A DNA stretch of 64,000 bases, from positions 36,809,063 to 36,873,062 of the forward strand of contig OZ017795.1 in the NCBI GenBank assembly GCA_963969395.1. Reading direction: 5' to 3'. This document shows positions 1-10,414 of this stretch, piece after piece; position 1 is the stretch's first letter; every line of letters starts with the position of its first letter. The position numbers were made by a program, and so were the translations under genes. A model generated the notes under the pieces. It was not told the DNA's origin and searched no databases. It saw only the letters and a program-made list of their open reading frames with translations. The stretch is from Pseudoscleropodium purum. Lineage: Eukaryota > Streptophyta > Bryopsida > Hypnales > Brachytheciaceae.

Positions 1-574
1 GCTCTCCAGCGCCTGTACGTGGAATTTCTTCCGTAACTTACTCTGCTTTCGAGTGAATTTAAGGTTGGGGGTGGGTGTGTGAGTCTTGAAATTCAAGTCT
101 GTGGCCATGGGTAATTTCGAATTTGGATGAGTCTTTTGGCGGCAGTTGTGGGTGAATTTCAGTGCGAATATGCGTGGAATGTCGGTTGAGGTGCTGTCGG
201 TTTTGGTAAGGAGAAGTAATGGCAATTGAGGACGTAGTTGTCTGAAATAAGCCTTGCAAACATTCAAATAAATATGGATAATTGCGGCATTGCTTGTCCT
301 GAACTTATCGCCAATGCGAGTGCCATTTGTAACTTTCAACCAGAATCTCATCATTCGGGGCATTCATTTTTAGAAAATTTCTGATTTTGAGTTGTTTGTG
401 TTTGGTATGCTAAATAAGAATAGCAATCCAAGTTTTAGACTTCAAACTTAAATTTTGTACTTTGACCTTAAGGGCAAGTTTGTGCATATCGTCTAGATCA
501 GATTTTGTAATGGTTGGAAGTGCAATTAAGATGGGCTAGCATTCTAATCGTCCTCACTTCAACTTCAAAATCCA

Positions 575-905
575 TAGAGTATTCTGATGACTACAATGTG
601 CATCTGGTAATTGGCAGTGCACAGTCCTGGACTTTCAACCCCAATACCCGGAAGACCCCTTGACGGCAGTGGCTGTGTTGATGGGCAACAGTATTCCCGG
701 TATGAATCAAAACCCTAATTGGACACAGACGTGGCACTGGTAGTCGATTCTTTGCTATGTGATGCGTAATGGTATTACACCCAGACCTCTTCCATGTCTC
801 AAACTGGGCGTCCAAAATGCAGAGAGTTTTGTAACAATCAATAGTGTTGTATGTGACAGTGGCATTAACCCTTATGAGCCCAAACAAAAAGTAAACTTCT
901 TCTTT
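575..905 (+). pseudogene. Coding-like fragment broken by frame shifts
   Basis: Open stretches in changing frames follow each other on the plus strand. One ends at a TGA near 634, a second runs to a TAG near 750, and a third of about 55 codons runs to a TAA near 907. Base composition is more gene-like than in the spacer to the right. The opposite strand is also open for 98 codons (591-887) but only from a non-ATG codon. I do not recognise the protein. It may be a decayed gene or exons whose splice sites I cannot place, or the open frames may be chance. Confidence 0.2.
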
Positions 906-1247
906 GGAAGCGAATAATTGATTATAGCAACTTCCAAACTTGTTTCGATCATTCTAAATGTAGAGTATGATCTCTTCTTTCTTTCCTTGAAGCTCCCTAA
1001 ATGATTTTTTTCAACCCATCTAGATATGGAAGTGACCATGTTTAGCCGTTTGGGTGCTTTGGGATTAATGAAGTACTAGAGGTCGCAGGAATGTGGTCTA
1101 TAACTTATTCCTCTCTTGTTAAGCTTCCTTATTTATCACATTTATAGGCAACTTCTTGCGACATACCGGTAACAGAGTATGACTTGAGGAGAAAAGAGGG
1201 GTTGTGATGTTAAAGAGGTCTAGGTGTACAAATAAATTTGCAGCTCT

Positions 1248-1451
1248 AAGGTTTCTCACATGCCAGCCAATTCACTGCAAGCAGGTGTAATCTTGGAGAG
1301 AACGTTGTCAAAACTGCCAAAGCAGCGGTGTTGGTGGGTAGGGGACATGAAACCAGGGTTGAGTTTGGAAGATGCGCTTGCGTTTAGCAGAGGCTACAAT
1401 TCAGAGCTGAGTCTTGGAATCAACGACTGTCGGCATCACACTCTAGGTTCT
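1248..1451 (+). other. Possible internal exon, unknown protein
   Basis: A plausible acceptor (a run ending TTTGCAG near 1241) precedes an open frame whose residues look coding: a charged, Trp-containing stretch with few low-complexity runs, ending in CTA before a GTTCTC that could serve as a donor. The ORF continues to a TAG at 1664, but the part after about 1450 is AT-rich and hydrophobic like translated spacer. No family is recognised. It could be an exon of the same locus as the 1980-2215 stretch. Confidence 0.2.
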
Positions 1452-1927
1452 CTACCTTTTTTGAATTTTTGCATATTTTTTCGCTTATATCTTTGTGCAA
1501 ACATATTATTTACCTCAATTTTATCAAAACTGGTCATGAAAGAAGCTTGTTTTTTAAGGATTCAATTATTACTTCAAGTTAATATTAGATGGACAAGAAG
1601 CTATTGGAGTGGGACAACATCCAAAATATGGACCTTGAAAGGTCTAGGGGTTAATTTGTATTAGTGAATTTTTTTGCAAGACTTCTAGCTATGTGCAGTT
1701 TTTTGGCCAATTCTATTAATGAGTTTAGGTGCAATTAGCCATTTTGCTTCCAACAAAAGGTTAAAACAAGCTTAAATGATTCCAAATATAGTAAGTTGGT
1801 ATAAAAATATCAAAGAACCTAGATCATTCTATTGAAATGGCTATCTAAAGCTAGAGGTTGTTGCAATTTTACTAATTTGAAAGAGCATTAAAAATTGTAG
1901 GGTTGTGTAGGAGAACAAGTTTTTTGA

Positions 1928-2215
1928 ATGAATCAGTTTGTTGTCACGTCTGCCTTGTGTCAATTTCTAACAATTTGCATTTTGGATGTATTTGGAATAT
2001 TATCAGATCTAGTGGAGTATTTGACTGGAAAGAGCATGTCCCACATAGAGCAAGTTCGAAAAGTTAGGGAGTTGGCAAATGTGCTTAAGGATGAGCTTGA
2101 GAATACTTTGGAAGAATCCCCAAATGTGGACACAATTGAGAAATCTGTGAAAGACAAGAATTCAATAAAGGAAAGAGTTTTGTATCGGTGCTTGGTGTTC
2201 AAAAGAACTTCCTAA
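1928..2215 (+). other. Small ORF or exon with charged helical segment
   Basis: This frame is 95 codons long from an ATG. The first 20 residues are hydrophobic and AT-rich. From about residue 30 it becomes strongly charged and helix-like (Glu/Lys/Val heptad-like spacing, residues about 35-80). A TTATCAG at about 2000-2006 could be a splice acceptor, making the charged part a terminal exon ending at the stop at 2215. No domain is recognised and no partner exon can be proven. Confidence 0.2.
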
Positions 2216-3624
2216 GAATTGCCTATTTGTTTCCAGTTTCCATAGTATTCTAGAGAGCTCTTGTTGAGCATGCTAAAGAAAGAATCCTTGTACCATGAAA
2301 AGGAATACTTGACACCTTGTTTGCAAGTTGAGTACAATTTTGAACGAGTGAAAGCTCCTGAATCTATCCAGTCATTGTCTTCACAAGTGCCTTTGCTCTA
2401 AACAGTAACTCTTAGTTGGCCTAAAAGTGTCAAGTCACTACTCAAGAATGTAAGCATGACAAGCTTGTCTTTAAAACTCCAGTAAAGGTTTATCGGCTTG
2501 TGCATGTCAAGCACTTACCTAGTTAATGAGTACCCCTAGAACCAAAAGACTCGGAACTTCCCTTTTGGCATCAACGCCTGGGTAATGTCATTGGAAGGAC
2601 TATTGAATTTATGTCAAGCAACGAATTGTTAACGATCATCTCAAACTTTCCTGTAGGTCTCCAAGTAATCCATTTCTGAGCTAGAAAACAGATCAAACCC
2701 AAGGTTAGGGTAATTGAATTACAAGACAATGTTGAATCTTTGACACATTGATCATGCAAAGTCATGGTCAAAGAACACAGTGGAGGAAGTTCTTTGATAA
2801 TTTCGACAGAGAAGAAAAACCTAACCACACTGAATGTCTCAATTGTTGTTCCATAACTAAAACCAATCCGCACTCTGAATAACTTAAATGCAGCAGAGGA
2901 TTTCAGGCAAGCATACCTCACGAAGACATGAGGCACATGCCGTGTTGAGGGTTGCACATTCACCCACCTCTAGCTCCAGCACAATTCAGAATACCTCAAT
3001 CGGAGCCCTGTTGCGACCAATTCCTACGTCAAGCTCAGAGCTCCACGACGCTAAGTCTATATTAGCTCGAAGTTTCATAACAAGAGACACCTGGCTGCTC
3101 CCCAACATCCGACTAGTTAGCTTAGGTTGAGCTAATATCTTACAGCATAGCTCACTTCTTCCTCTCTTTCAAACCAATATTGCAAACAAAACTATAGAAC
3201 ACAGTTTTGCATGCTGTGATTATTATTATTATTATTGTGAAAATGTGGCAGAGAGCTGTAGTCGTTTGACATCAAGAAAGGCCAATCATTAGAGAAGGGT
3301 GAACACACCTCTTCGCCTTCAAAAAGTATTGCAAAGGTGGGCCTTCAAATGTCACATAGAAAATGGCTTCACCGCCCATTCTTCCCTTGTTCTAGTACAC
3401 AATTGGAGGTCCGGCTGTTTTCTAATCCCAAGCCTACTAAATAATACCACCCAATAATCCAATCGTCGGTACTCCAAGCTAATCATATCGCACAGCAATG
3501 ACTGGCTGAGCAAAAATGAAAACCTCACGAAACTCCAGATGTACTAATGTAGGGTGGCAACAACAGTGCACCTTGCAGAACACCGATTCACTCACACCTC
3601 TATATGGGAATGAGAGGATTGCTC

Positions 3625-3928
3625 TCACAATGCCGCAGGTATCTGGATCTCGCCAGTCCCCGAGTGCGACGCCATGTCCGCCAGGTGGGACAATTTTCGC
3701 ATGTCCTGGAGATATTTCATGAAAATGGCCGCAATGAGGCACAGCAAGGCGGCGATGACGACCAAAGTTGCAGAAGAAGCAGGACTATGTGAAGATCTTC
3801 GTTTCAAATCTTGACCTGAGCCTTTGAGCAGAACAATCCGGGGTTGTTGTTGCTGCTGCTGTTGTTGTTGTTGCTGCTGCTGCTCTTGTTGCTCTTGTTG
3901 TTGCTGCTGTTGCTGCTCCTCCTCTTGT

Positions 3929-3961
<33 letters not shown>

Positions 3962-6306
3962 CCTTGTTGTTTTTGTTGTTGTTGCTGCTCTTGTTGTTGC
4001 TGTTGCTGCTGGTGGTGCGGAGGTGGTGCTGGTGGTTGAGGGTGAGGATTGTCCACTACGTGCTTGATAATGCTGGCATCGTGCTTCTCGGTGTCTAAAA
4101 GGGCTGAAGATTTCTGGACAGAGGGTGCAACTTGGATTGTCAAGATCTTCTGCAGCAATGGAGCGTTGCAAGAATCTGGACCAATGACGAGGAAGCGGCC
4201 AATTTCGTGCTTCATGAGCTCCTGGAGTCGGGATGCCATCGTTTTGTAAACGCTGTCCGCATCCAAAGTAGTGCATCCCGCGGTGCCTGAGGACAGTTTT
4301 TGCAGGAGCTCCTGGATGCTGAGGAGCGGGACGCCCATCTTCGTTTGGTGAACTAGAGCGCTCGTCCAGTAGCGTTTCGCGAGTTCAAAGCTCTGGGCGA
4401 CGCCATGGCCAGTCGCATGGCAGTATCCAATGTCGATGTACGCCGAGTGGAAGTCCAGGTCACGGGCTTGCTCGTAGAGCGAAACGGCCTTAACCTCGTT
4501 AACACCAATGCCCATGCCGATCTCGTAGCATAATCCCAGACGCCAGAGTGCCTCTGGGTGGTTGTGACTCACCGATTTGAAGAGCTTGAACGATTTCTCC
4601 AGGTCGCAAGCTTGAGATGTCCAATTGCCGAAAACCCGACCCGCTTTCATCACCTCCTCGATCTCGTCCACGCCGGAGAATTTTCTCACTCCTGAATTGG
4701 ATGTGCTACACAAGACATCGAAGGTAGCATAACTGTAAACTTCGACAGGTAAATTCCCCTTGGCCCCCTGTTGAATGCACCACTTCACTCCTAACTGCAA
4801 CGACAAAACCTCGGCGTCGTATTCGTTGATGCAACTCAGAGGCGATGGAAATGAATGCCGCAGAATCACGCCCTTGCAATACGAAAGCATGCTGCAAATG
4901 TCGGTAAATACTGGGCGATCGTTGGGATTGGCGGCCCAGCACCGCTGCATATATGCAGTGAGGTACCCTGGGCCACCAGGTAGTACTGCTGGTCTCCACC
5001 CGGCGCGCAAGTTCGGCAACACATTCCTCGGGCTAAGCGCTTCAAAAGGCTTGCAGCCCGTGAGCATCTCATACATGATCATTGAAAAGCTGTACACATC
5101 CATGGCTTTTGTATACAGCTCCACGCTCTCCGATTTGAAGTCGTATACTTCCGGAGCCATCCACGACATGGGATTGCTATAGGTCGCAGAAGACGGTCGC
5201 GTCCGCTGCTTCAATCTGGACAAGCCGTAATCTGCAAGCTTGGCTTGCACGCACCAGAAATTGTTTTTTGTCCGCTCGGTCGCGTTGAGGATGATGTTGC
5301 TCGCCTTGAGGTCCCCATGCATGACGTCGTGCTCATGAAGGTATTTCATGGCCTCGGCGATTTGCAGCAAAATGTTAAACGCCTTGAGGTGCGACAGCGG
5401 CTTCGTTCCGGCATTCCGAGCGAGGTACGCTAGGAGATTCTCTTGGCATCTCTCCATGATCAGCATATGCTGATTCTCGCGAACTGCGTATCCAATGAAT
5501 TGCACCAAGTTGACGTGTTGTAATTTGGCCAGTATTTCTACTTCCTCTTCTAAGGTTTTGATACTCTCCTCCCCGCCTAGAGCTTCCAAAGACAAACACT
5601 TCGCTACAGCTGGCATGCCGAAACATTTGCACTCAAATACGGTTCCTATTGAACCCTTTCCCAAACTGGTCTCCGTCATCTCTACGTAGTGGAAATCTAG
5701 TAAGTAGTGACGGTGGTTCGCTGAGCTCTCAGTGTCAAACTGCGGCAGTAAGTATTTGGACAGGCCATAGCTATACCCGAATTTCCGCTGCAAGAACTTC
5801 CGTGTCTTGCTTTTGCTTTCCTTGACAGCTTCGACAACTTTCACTGTAGCCTCGTTGTCTCGCTTGTGAGCTTCGTCCACGATAGCTGCAAAAAACTGCG
5901 AGTGATCCATAATCGGCAGCTTAAATGTCTGGTCGCAAGTAGCCTCCGCTATGGCAATCCTGGCAATGTCAAGGCATCGGATGAAATCTTGAAGGAGGAG
6001 GTTCATGTGCATTTGGAGGGAGCCAGAAACAGAGGAGCACATCAACGTCCGCCACCAGTCTTCGTTTCCCCACTCCGTTACCATCATCTCTGCGTAGGTC
6101 ATGACGCGCCACAACTCCGACAACGCTTTGGCGCACATGCGCAAGCAGTCATCCTTGGTGTGGTCCTTCCGAAACGCACTCTCGAGGTTATCGAGGAAGT
6201 GCAAGAACGTCCTCCCGAGAAGCTCCCGTTGACAATGATTGAACTTGATCTTTTTGTTTTGAATGCTCTTGGTCACCCCCCGACATAATGCATACACATC
6301 TGCCAT
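3625..6306 (-). CDS. Tail-anchored Ser/Thr-type protein kinase with Sel1 repeats and polyQ
   Basis: This is a complete 893-codon frame without introns. The frame is open upstream of the ATG at 6306, but that ATG is the first in-frame one after a TAA at 6334-6336 and its context (GCC ATG G) is strong, so I start there. Residues 1-190 are mostly helical and resemble the four-helix N-terminal domains (HeLo or MCA-type) of plant MLKL-like kinases; that is a comparison of pattern only. The kinase domain spans about 206-482, with Gly loop GKGSIG, Lys236 in AVAK, HGD in place of HRD (non-RD), the DLKASN catalytic loop, DYG in place of DFG, and MAPE. All catalytic residues appear present, so activity is likely. 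About 570-650 holds Sel1-type repeats (two clear). A Pro stretch and a polyGln tract with Glu interruptions follow (about 766-821), then a basic-flanked hydrophobic segment (about 847-864) close to the C terminus, which should anchor it in a membrane with the kinase in the cytosol. Substrate and pathway are unknown. Confidence 0.9.
3844..4011 (-). repeat. CAG/CAA polyglutamine-coding repeat
   Basis: This tract of mixed CAA and CAG codons, with a few GAG/GAA and single AAA and GGG codons, lies inside the kinase gene and encodes about 56 residues, nearly all Gln. The mix of synonymous codons and the Glu interruptions argue that it is held at the protein level and is not a freshly expanded pure CAG run. 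The complementary strand gives long open poly-Leu and poly-Cys frames that are only shadows. Confidence 0.9.
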
Positions 6307-6333
6307 GGCCACTGGCGCTCTGAAAGCCTTAAA

Positions 6334-6396
6334 TTAGGCCTCAGCAGCAACTTCCTCGTTTCCAATAACGCTGTTGTGACCTCCATTCTTCGCCAT
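6334..6396 (-). other. Upstream ORF of the kinase gene (20 codons)
   Basis: A small ORF of 20 codons plus TAA begins at ATG 6396 (starts MAKNGG, ends VAAEA). It is in the same frame as the kinase ORF and ends 27 bases before the main ATG. A second ATG at 6386 lies in another frame and runs across the main start, ending a few codons inside it. Both would reduce translation of the main frame if they lie in the mRNA. Alternatively, a TTTCAG at about 6320-6325 could be a splice acceptor that removes the stop and joins this peptide to the kinase. The transcription start is not visible. Confidence 0.4.
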
Positions 6397-7900
6397 GAAT
6401 AAGGCACTTCGTCTGCCTCTAGAGATCTGGACTACCGTTACTCCCTCCGAATCTTCTAGAAGTTCAAGATAATCATTTCGGTATTTCATCTCCATCAATA
6501 CCCTCGAATCTCTCCCTTAACATATCAACGTAAATGTAATGCAAACTCACCAATCGTACGTCCCGCAATTATCGAATTCCATTCGAGCCACAAAATGACT
6601 GTGGACGGTCGAAAGTCTCGCTCTTGTACTTCTCATCCTTCGTCTGCCGTAAGTAAACTCCGCTTCCTCCTTTTTACTTCATCTCGGTCGTGCACTTCAG
6701 AAGCTACCACAGCTGACGCCCTACTACTGCGCCATCGCTCTCCTCCAACACCAACAGCTGAGTGACTCTAAAACGCCTCATGACAAAACGACTAATCTCG
6801 TATGTGCGAGCATGTGGAGCATGTGGACTGCCGATCCATGCGAAGCATCAACTCTGTCGACCTTCACCTCGCCATTGGAGCTCATATCGAGCACCAACCA
6901 CCGCCAAGACCACAACGCTTGAACATTCGGAGTACGGACCTGTCAAAACGATACCAAACTGAAGCTATCTCTCCGAAATTCCATTACACAGCCGACACCC
7001 GTGTTCGAAACGCAGCCGACAACAATGGCGAGAACTCGTCAGACATGATCTTGACCTCAAACTCTGCATCTGAGATTAGCTTGACCATTCTTCTTCGAAA
7101 ACCCCGTACTAGTGTGGTACCGGTAGAGTCGGTCCGTCCAAAATTCACTCCATCTCGCTCTCCGCTCTAAAAATACAACGTCCCAGAACTTGCCACAACT
7201 CGCGGGCATCTAGAAGCGGCGAGTCAACATCGTCGTCGGGATCATCCTGACCATGGGATTACGCAACTCCCCCTCCGAAGGTATCGCCACCAATTCACTG
7301 ATTAGATCACTCCGTTGAGTCCGTTCCTTACCGATCGTGATTAACGATCTCATCAATTCGCTGGAATGAATGCCGTCCCAGTCCCAGTCAGCTCGATCGT
7401 AGCAATCATGACCCCGTGCATGAGCCTCATCACCATGTCAAATTCTGCAACGTGGTTCTTCCATTTGTTCAAATAAATAAATAAACAAATTCTGCAACGT
7501 GCAAGTGGCCGTCGCCATGCCCGCCCTTATTAGAAATCCCTCCGGACGACATGTGCACCACAGCAACACCCTAGTGAGGGGATTAATTTGAGAGCTTGCG
7601 TTTGCAGCAGATATCACGTGCAGATGCATTGGAGCGCCGTCCTTTCCTCCCGGCCTGGCCCTTGAAAGCATCGGAAATTGGCTGGAGTGGCCTCCGGAGC
7701 GGCACTCCGGCACACCGGCACTGACCCCGCTTCAACGCATAAATGCCGAAGCAAACTGGTTGGCGTTAGCGTTTGCGGGATTCAAATATAGGCGGGGCCT
7801 CGGTTGGGACGGGGCACTTGCTTGAATCATCAGAGCAGGCATTCAAATTTGGCCGGGAAGGTGGGGAAATTTAGCCAGGGGCATGCAGCTTGAAGGGTCG
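6397..7900. promoter_or_regulatory. Upstream region of the kinase gene
   Basis: This region is clearly richer in GC than the spacer that follows and is pyrimidine-rich on the plus strand, so purine-rich on the kinase sense strand; this is typical of 5' leaders and promoters next to plant genes. A plus-strand frame of 122 codons (6802-7170) is open from an ATG, but its residue content looks random and I do not call it a gene. No TATA box stands out. A longer 5' UTR, with or without an intron, could reach into this block. Confidence 0.4.
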
Positions 7901-9515
7901 GGGTGAACTGACCCTCTCACTCTCCCCCCAAGTCATTCCAGGGGTGCATGTAAAAAAAAGCCCCCCCTATTTAGTGCCCAATTAATTTATCCTCTGCACC
8001 TCTCCCAACCAACTTGGGGTCTCTTGATTACCTTTACGAATTCAGAATTTGCAAATTTTATCATGTGTGGCAAATAAAAAAATTCAGTGTTTTCCTTTGG
8101 GGACAAGCAAAGAGGTGAGTTCACCCCAACCATACTAAGGGTACTCACATTGCCATAGGTAAGTTAGAATGACCTGAGCCATTGTGTAGAGCCATGAAGG
8201 TCTGCACTCAAGTGCTAAAATTGAATTTCCACATCAAATTCTCAAGGATCCACATGAACTCACACCAATCACACAAGATAGCATGTGGCATTTTTTAAAT
8301 TAATTAATTCATATTGAAATAGAATTTCTATGTTAGATTCTTAGGGATTCACATCACCTCACACTAATCACAAGATGATATGTGATACTCTTTTAAATTT
8401 AAATTGACTTAATTTATGCCAAATTTGGCCTTCGCGTAGGATAATTTCAATAAGAGGTTAGAAAGTGAAAAATTGCAACCCCTAAAGGATTGGCATTCTA
8501 AATGATAGTCTATTCACTCAAGATCTCACAATTGACATAGAAAAGCTTGCATAAATCACACTTGTTCACAATTTTTCTACAAACAAAAAAAGTTCACCAC
8601 TTGCTAAGTCAAAATATTCCTCACTATAACACAATTTGTAGGGATATTATAGAAAATGGTCACTTATAAAGTTGTCCATGAATAATAGTTGGACATGTTG
8701 TTCTATTTGGAATAAAAAATTTGGTTGTTTACTCATGGTCATTAGTATTTTAGTGCAAAGTAGAGGAAATTATTCTATAATTGTAAATACACATGAGTTT
8801 AGCTTCTCAAAACATATTAGATAAATAATGTATGGAAGAGCAAAAACAAATTTAACATTTTGAATGCACTAATAAGATTGTCCTTATATGAATAGGAAAT
8901 GAAAGCTATAGATTGGTAATCTAGAATATTTGATCTTTGAAAGGCACCAACAACCATAGAGTAATTCAATTGGACAAAAACTCAATTTAATCATGATAGA
9001 TTCATACCACCTAATAAAAATTGAATTGAATATAAAGGCTTATGAACTAAATTTTTTGTAATATAGCTTGATACATTTTTGTCTTAGTATGAGATCTCAT
9101 GGAAGTTTTATTCTATGCATGTTTTCAATCACAATTTCCATTTTATTACTTTGAATTTTTTAAATCCACTTGTATTCACCGCAAGAGAGTAAAATCTTTG
9201 AAGAACTATTATTTTGACACCTTTGCAAACACTAAGGGCAGAAGGCCAATTAATAAGCCATTCCTAAAAAGGAGGAACTACCTTTTTAAAAAAAAATCCC
9301 GTTGGAAGATTATCACAACCTACCTTTGGAATCATCACATTGCCTTTGCATTAATAAGGAATTTTATTTTTTTCAATAAGAAAATAAATAAACATAATTT
9401 GTCCCAAGTTCATTTAATGATAATATGGAATATATAACATTTAAATAATATAATAATTTTACTTGCTAATGAAATTCAAACATGAATGATTGGCAATTGA
9501 AGATTAGATGCAACT
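7901..9515. other. AT-rich spacer with a diverged tandem duplication
   Basis: No gene is seen. A segment near 8221-8310 (ending in a run of T and A) is repeated in diverged form at about 8321-8400; both copies share a CACAT...CTCACAC.AATCACA core. From about 8400 onward the sequence is low-complexity AT-rich spacer. The 112-codon plus-strand frame at 9099-9437 is rich in Phe, Lys and Asn as expected of translated AT-rich DNA and is not called. Confidence 0.4.
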
Positions 9516-9519
9516 TTAA

Positions 9520-10414
9520 CCCCTTAAGTCTCAAGATATATCTTTCATCAAAAAACACCCCAAATTGTCATTTCTATTGCAAAGGACAAAACAATTCATG
9601 AATTTATTTATTTTTTGCATATTTAACCATAAGATCTTGGACTAAACCAATATTATAATGTATGGAAGAAATTTTATAAACCTTCATCCAATAGATTGCA
9701 AGATAATTGTACTTAAAGTGAAAAAAATGGATTTTTGAGCATATTTTGTAACTAGATTATTTAACTTTGAATCTTTTTAAATTAAATTTTTGAACTAAAA
9801 ATTTTGATTTTTAAATTTTTATGTTGAAGAATTGAATTGAAAGTTTAGGAATTCTATTAAATTATATATTTTAATTTCATTCTATAAAAAATTGTCAAGT
9901 AGAAAATGGTACAAGATTGATAGAAAAAACTAAATTAATTTTCAATAGCTCTCAAATGGAATTGAAAGACACTAATTCCAAAGATGAGATTATTTTAGCA
10001 AGCATACGTGTTAGAGCTTTTTTTGAAAATTGGTAAAATTGAGTTCAAAATGAATCCTATACATTATTTTCTTAAGAAGTTTTTAAGATTGTTTGCAAAA
10101 CAAAATGCTCTATAACTTTCACATCACTAATCCAATTGGATAAACAAAAATATTATCAGTGACAAAAATATTTATAAAATAAATTTTAATTTTAATTTTT
10201 TTTTTTTTTGCTTAGCCAAACTATTTTTTCAATATAATATGCCATAATTTTTTCTCCTAGGCACCAATTGAAATTTAAAAAATTATATTCTTGTAAAGCT
10301 AATGTGTTTTTCTATCTTCTATAAAAGTTTCAAAAAATCATGTCAAAAATTGAGATTACTTGAGCTTAAAATCTATCAAATGTCCCTTGATAGAGGACTT
10401 TAGGACTTTAGGGG
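9520..10414. mobile_element. TTAA-flanked element, copy A (piggyBac-like ends)
   Basis: The left terminus is TTAA followed by CCCCTTAAGTCTCAAG. The right terminus is the inverted counterpart TTTAGGGG followed by TTGA (one change from TTAA). The interior has no ORF. It is homologous, at the level of many shared 8-20 bp words, to the interiors of copies B and C in the same orientation and copy E in the opposite orientation; for example, a stretch beginning ATTGAATTGAAAG near 9833 recurs inverted in copy E. It is probably a non-autonomous DNA transposon or its decayed remains. Confidence 0.55.

Larger units (their letters stand above)
1..3480. other. Spacer with scattered coding-like fragments
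   Basis: No complete gene can be built here. On the plus strand the first 36 bases read in one frame as a short run ending in TAA, which could be the last codons of a gene lying upstream of the window, but 11 codons prove nothing. Coding-like stretches appear near 575-905, 1254-1450 and 1980-2215 on the plus strand and are described separately. A short ATT microsatellite lies at about 3221-3236. The interval next to the kinase gene (about 3140-3624) probably contains that gene's 3' untranslated region and downstream sequence; no clear AATAAA signal is seen. Confidence 0.3.

Noticed and set aside
3824..4098. Plus-strand poly-Cys and poly-Leu open frames
   Set aside because: They are the reverse-strand reading of the polyQ tract inside the kinase gene.
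4706..5632. Other frames of 60-135 codons inside the kinase locus on both strands
   Set aside because: They overlap the long conserved kinase frame and show no protein features of their own.
6802..7170. 122-codon plus-strand frame upstream of the kinase
   Set aside because: The residue pattern looks random, no domain is seen, and it sits in the probable promoter or leader of the kinase gene.
9099..9437. 112-codon plus-strand frame
   Set aside because: The Phe/Lys/Asn/Ile-rich content is what AT-rich non-coding DNA gives when translated.
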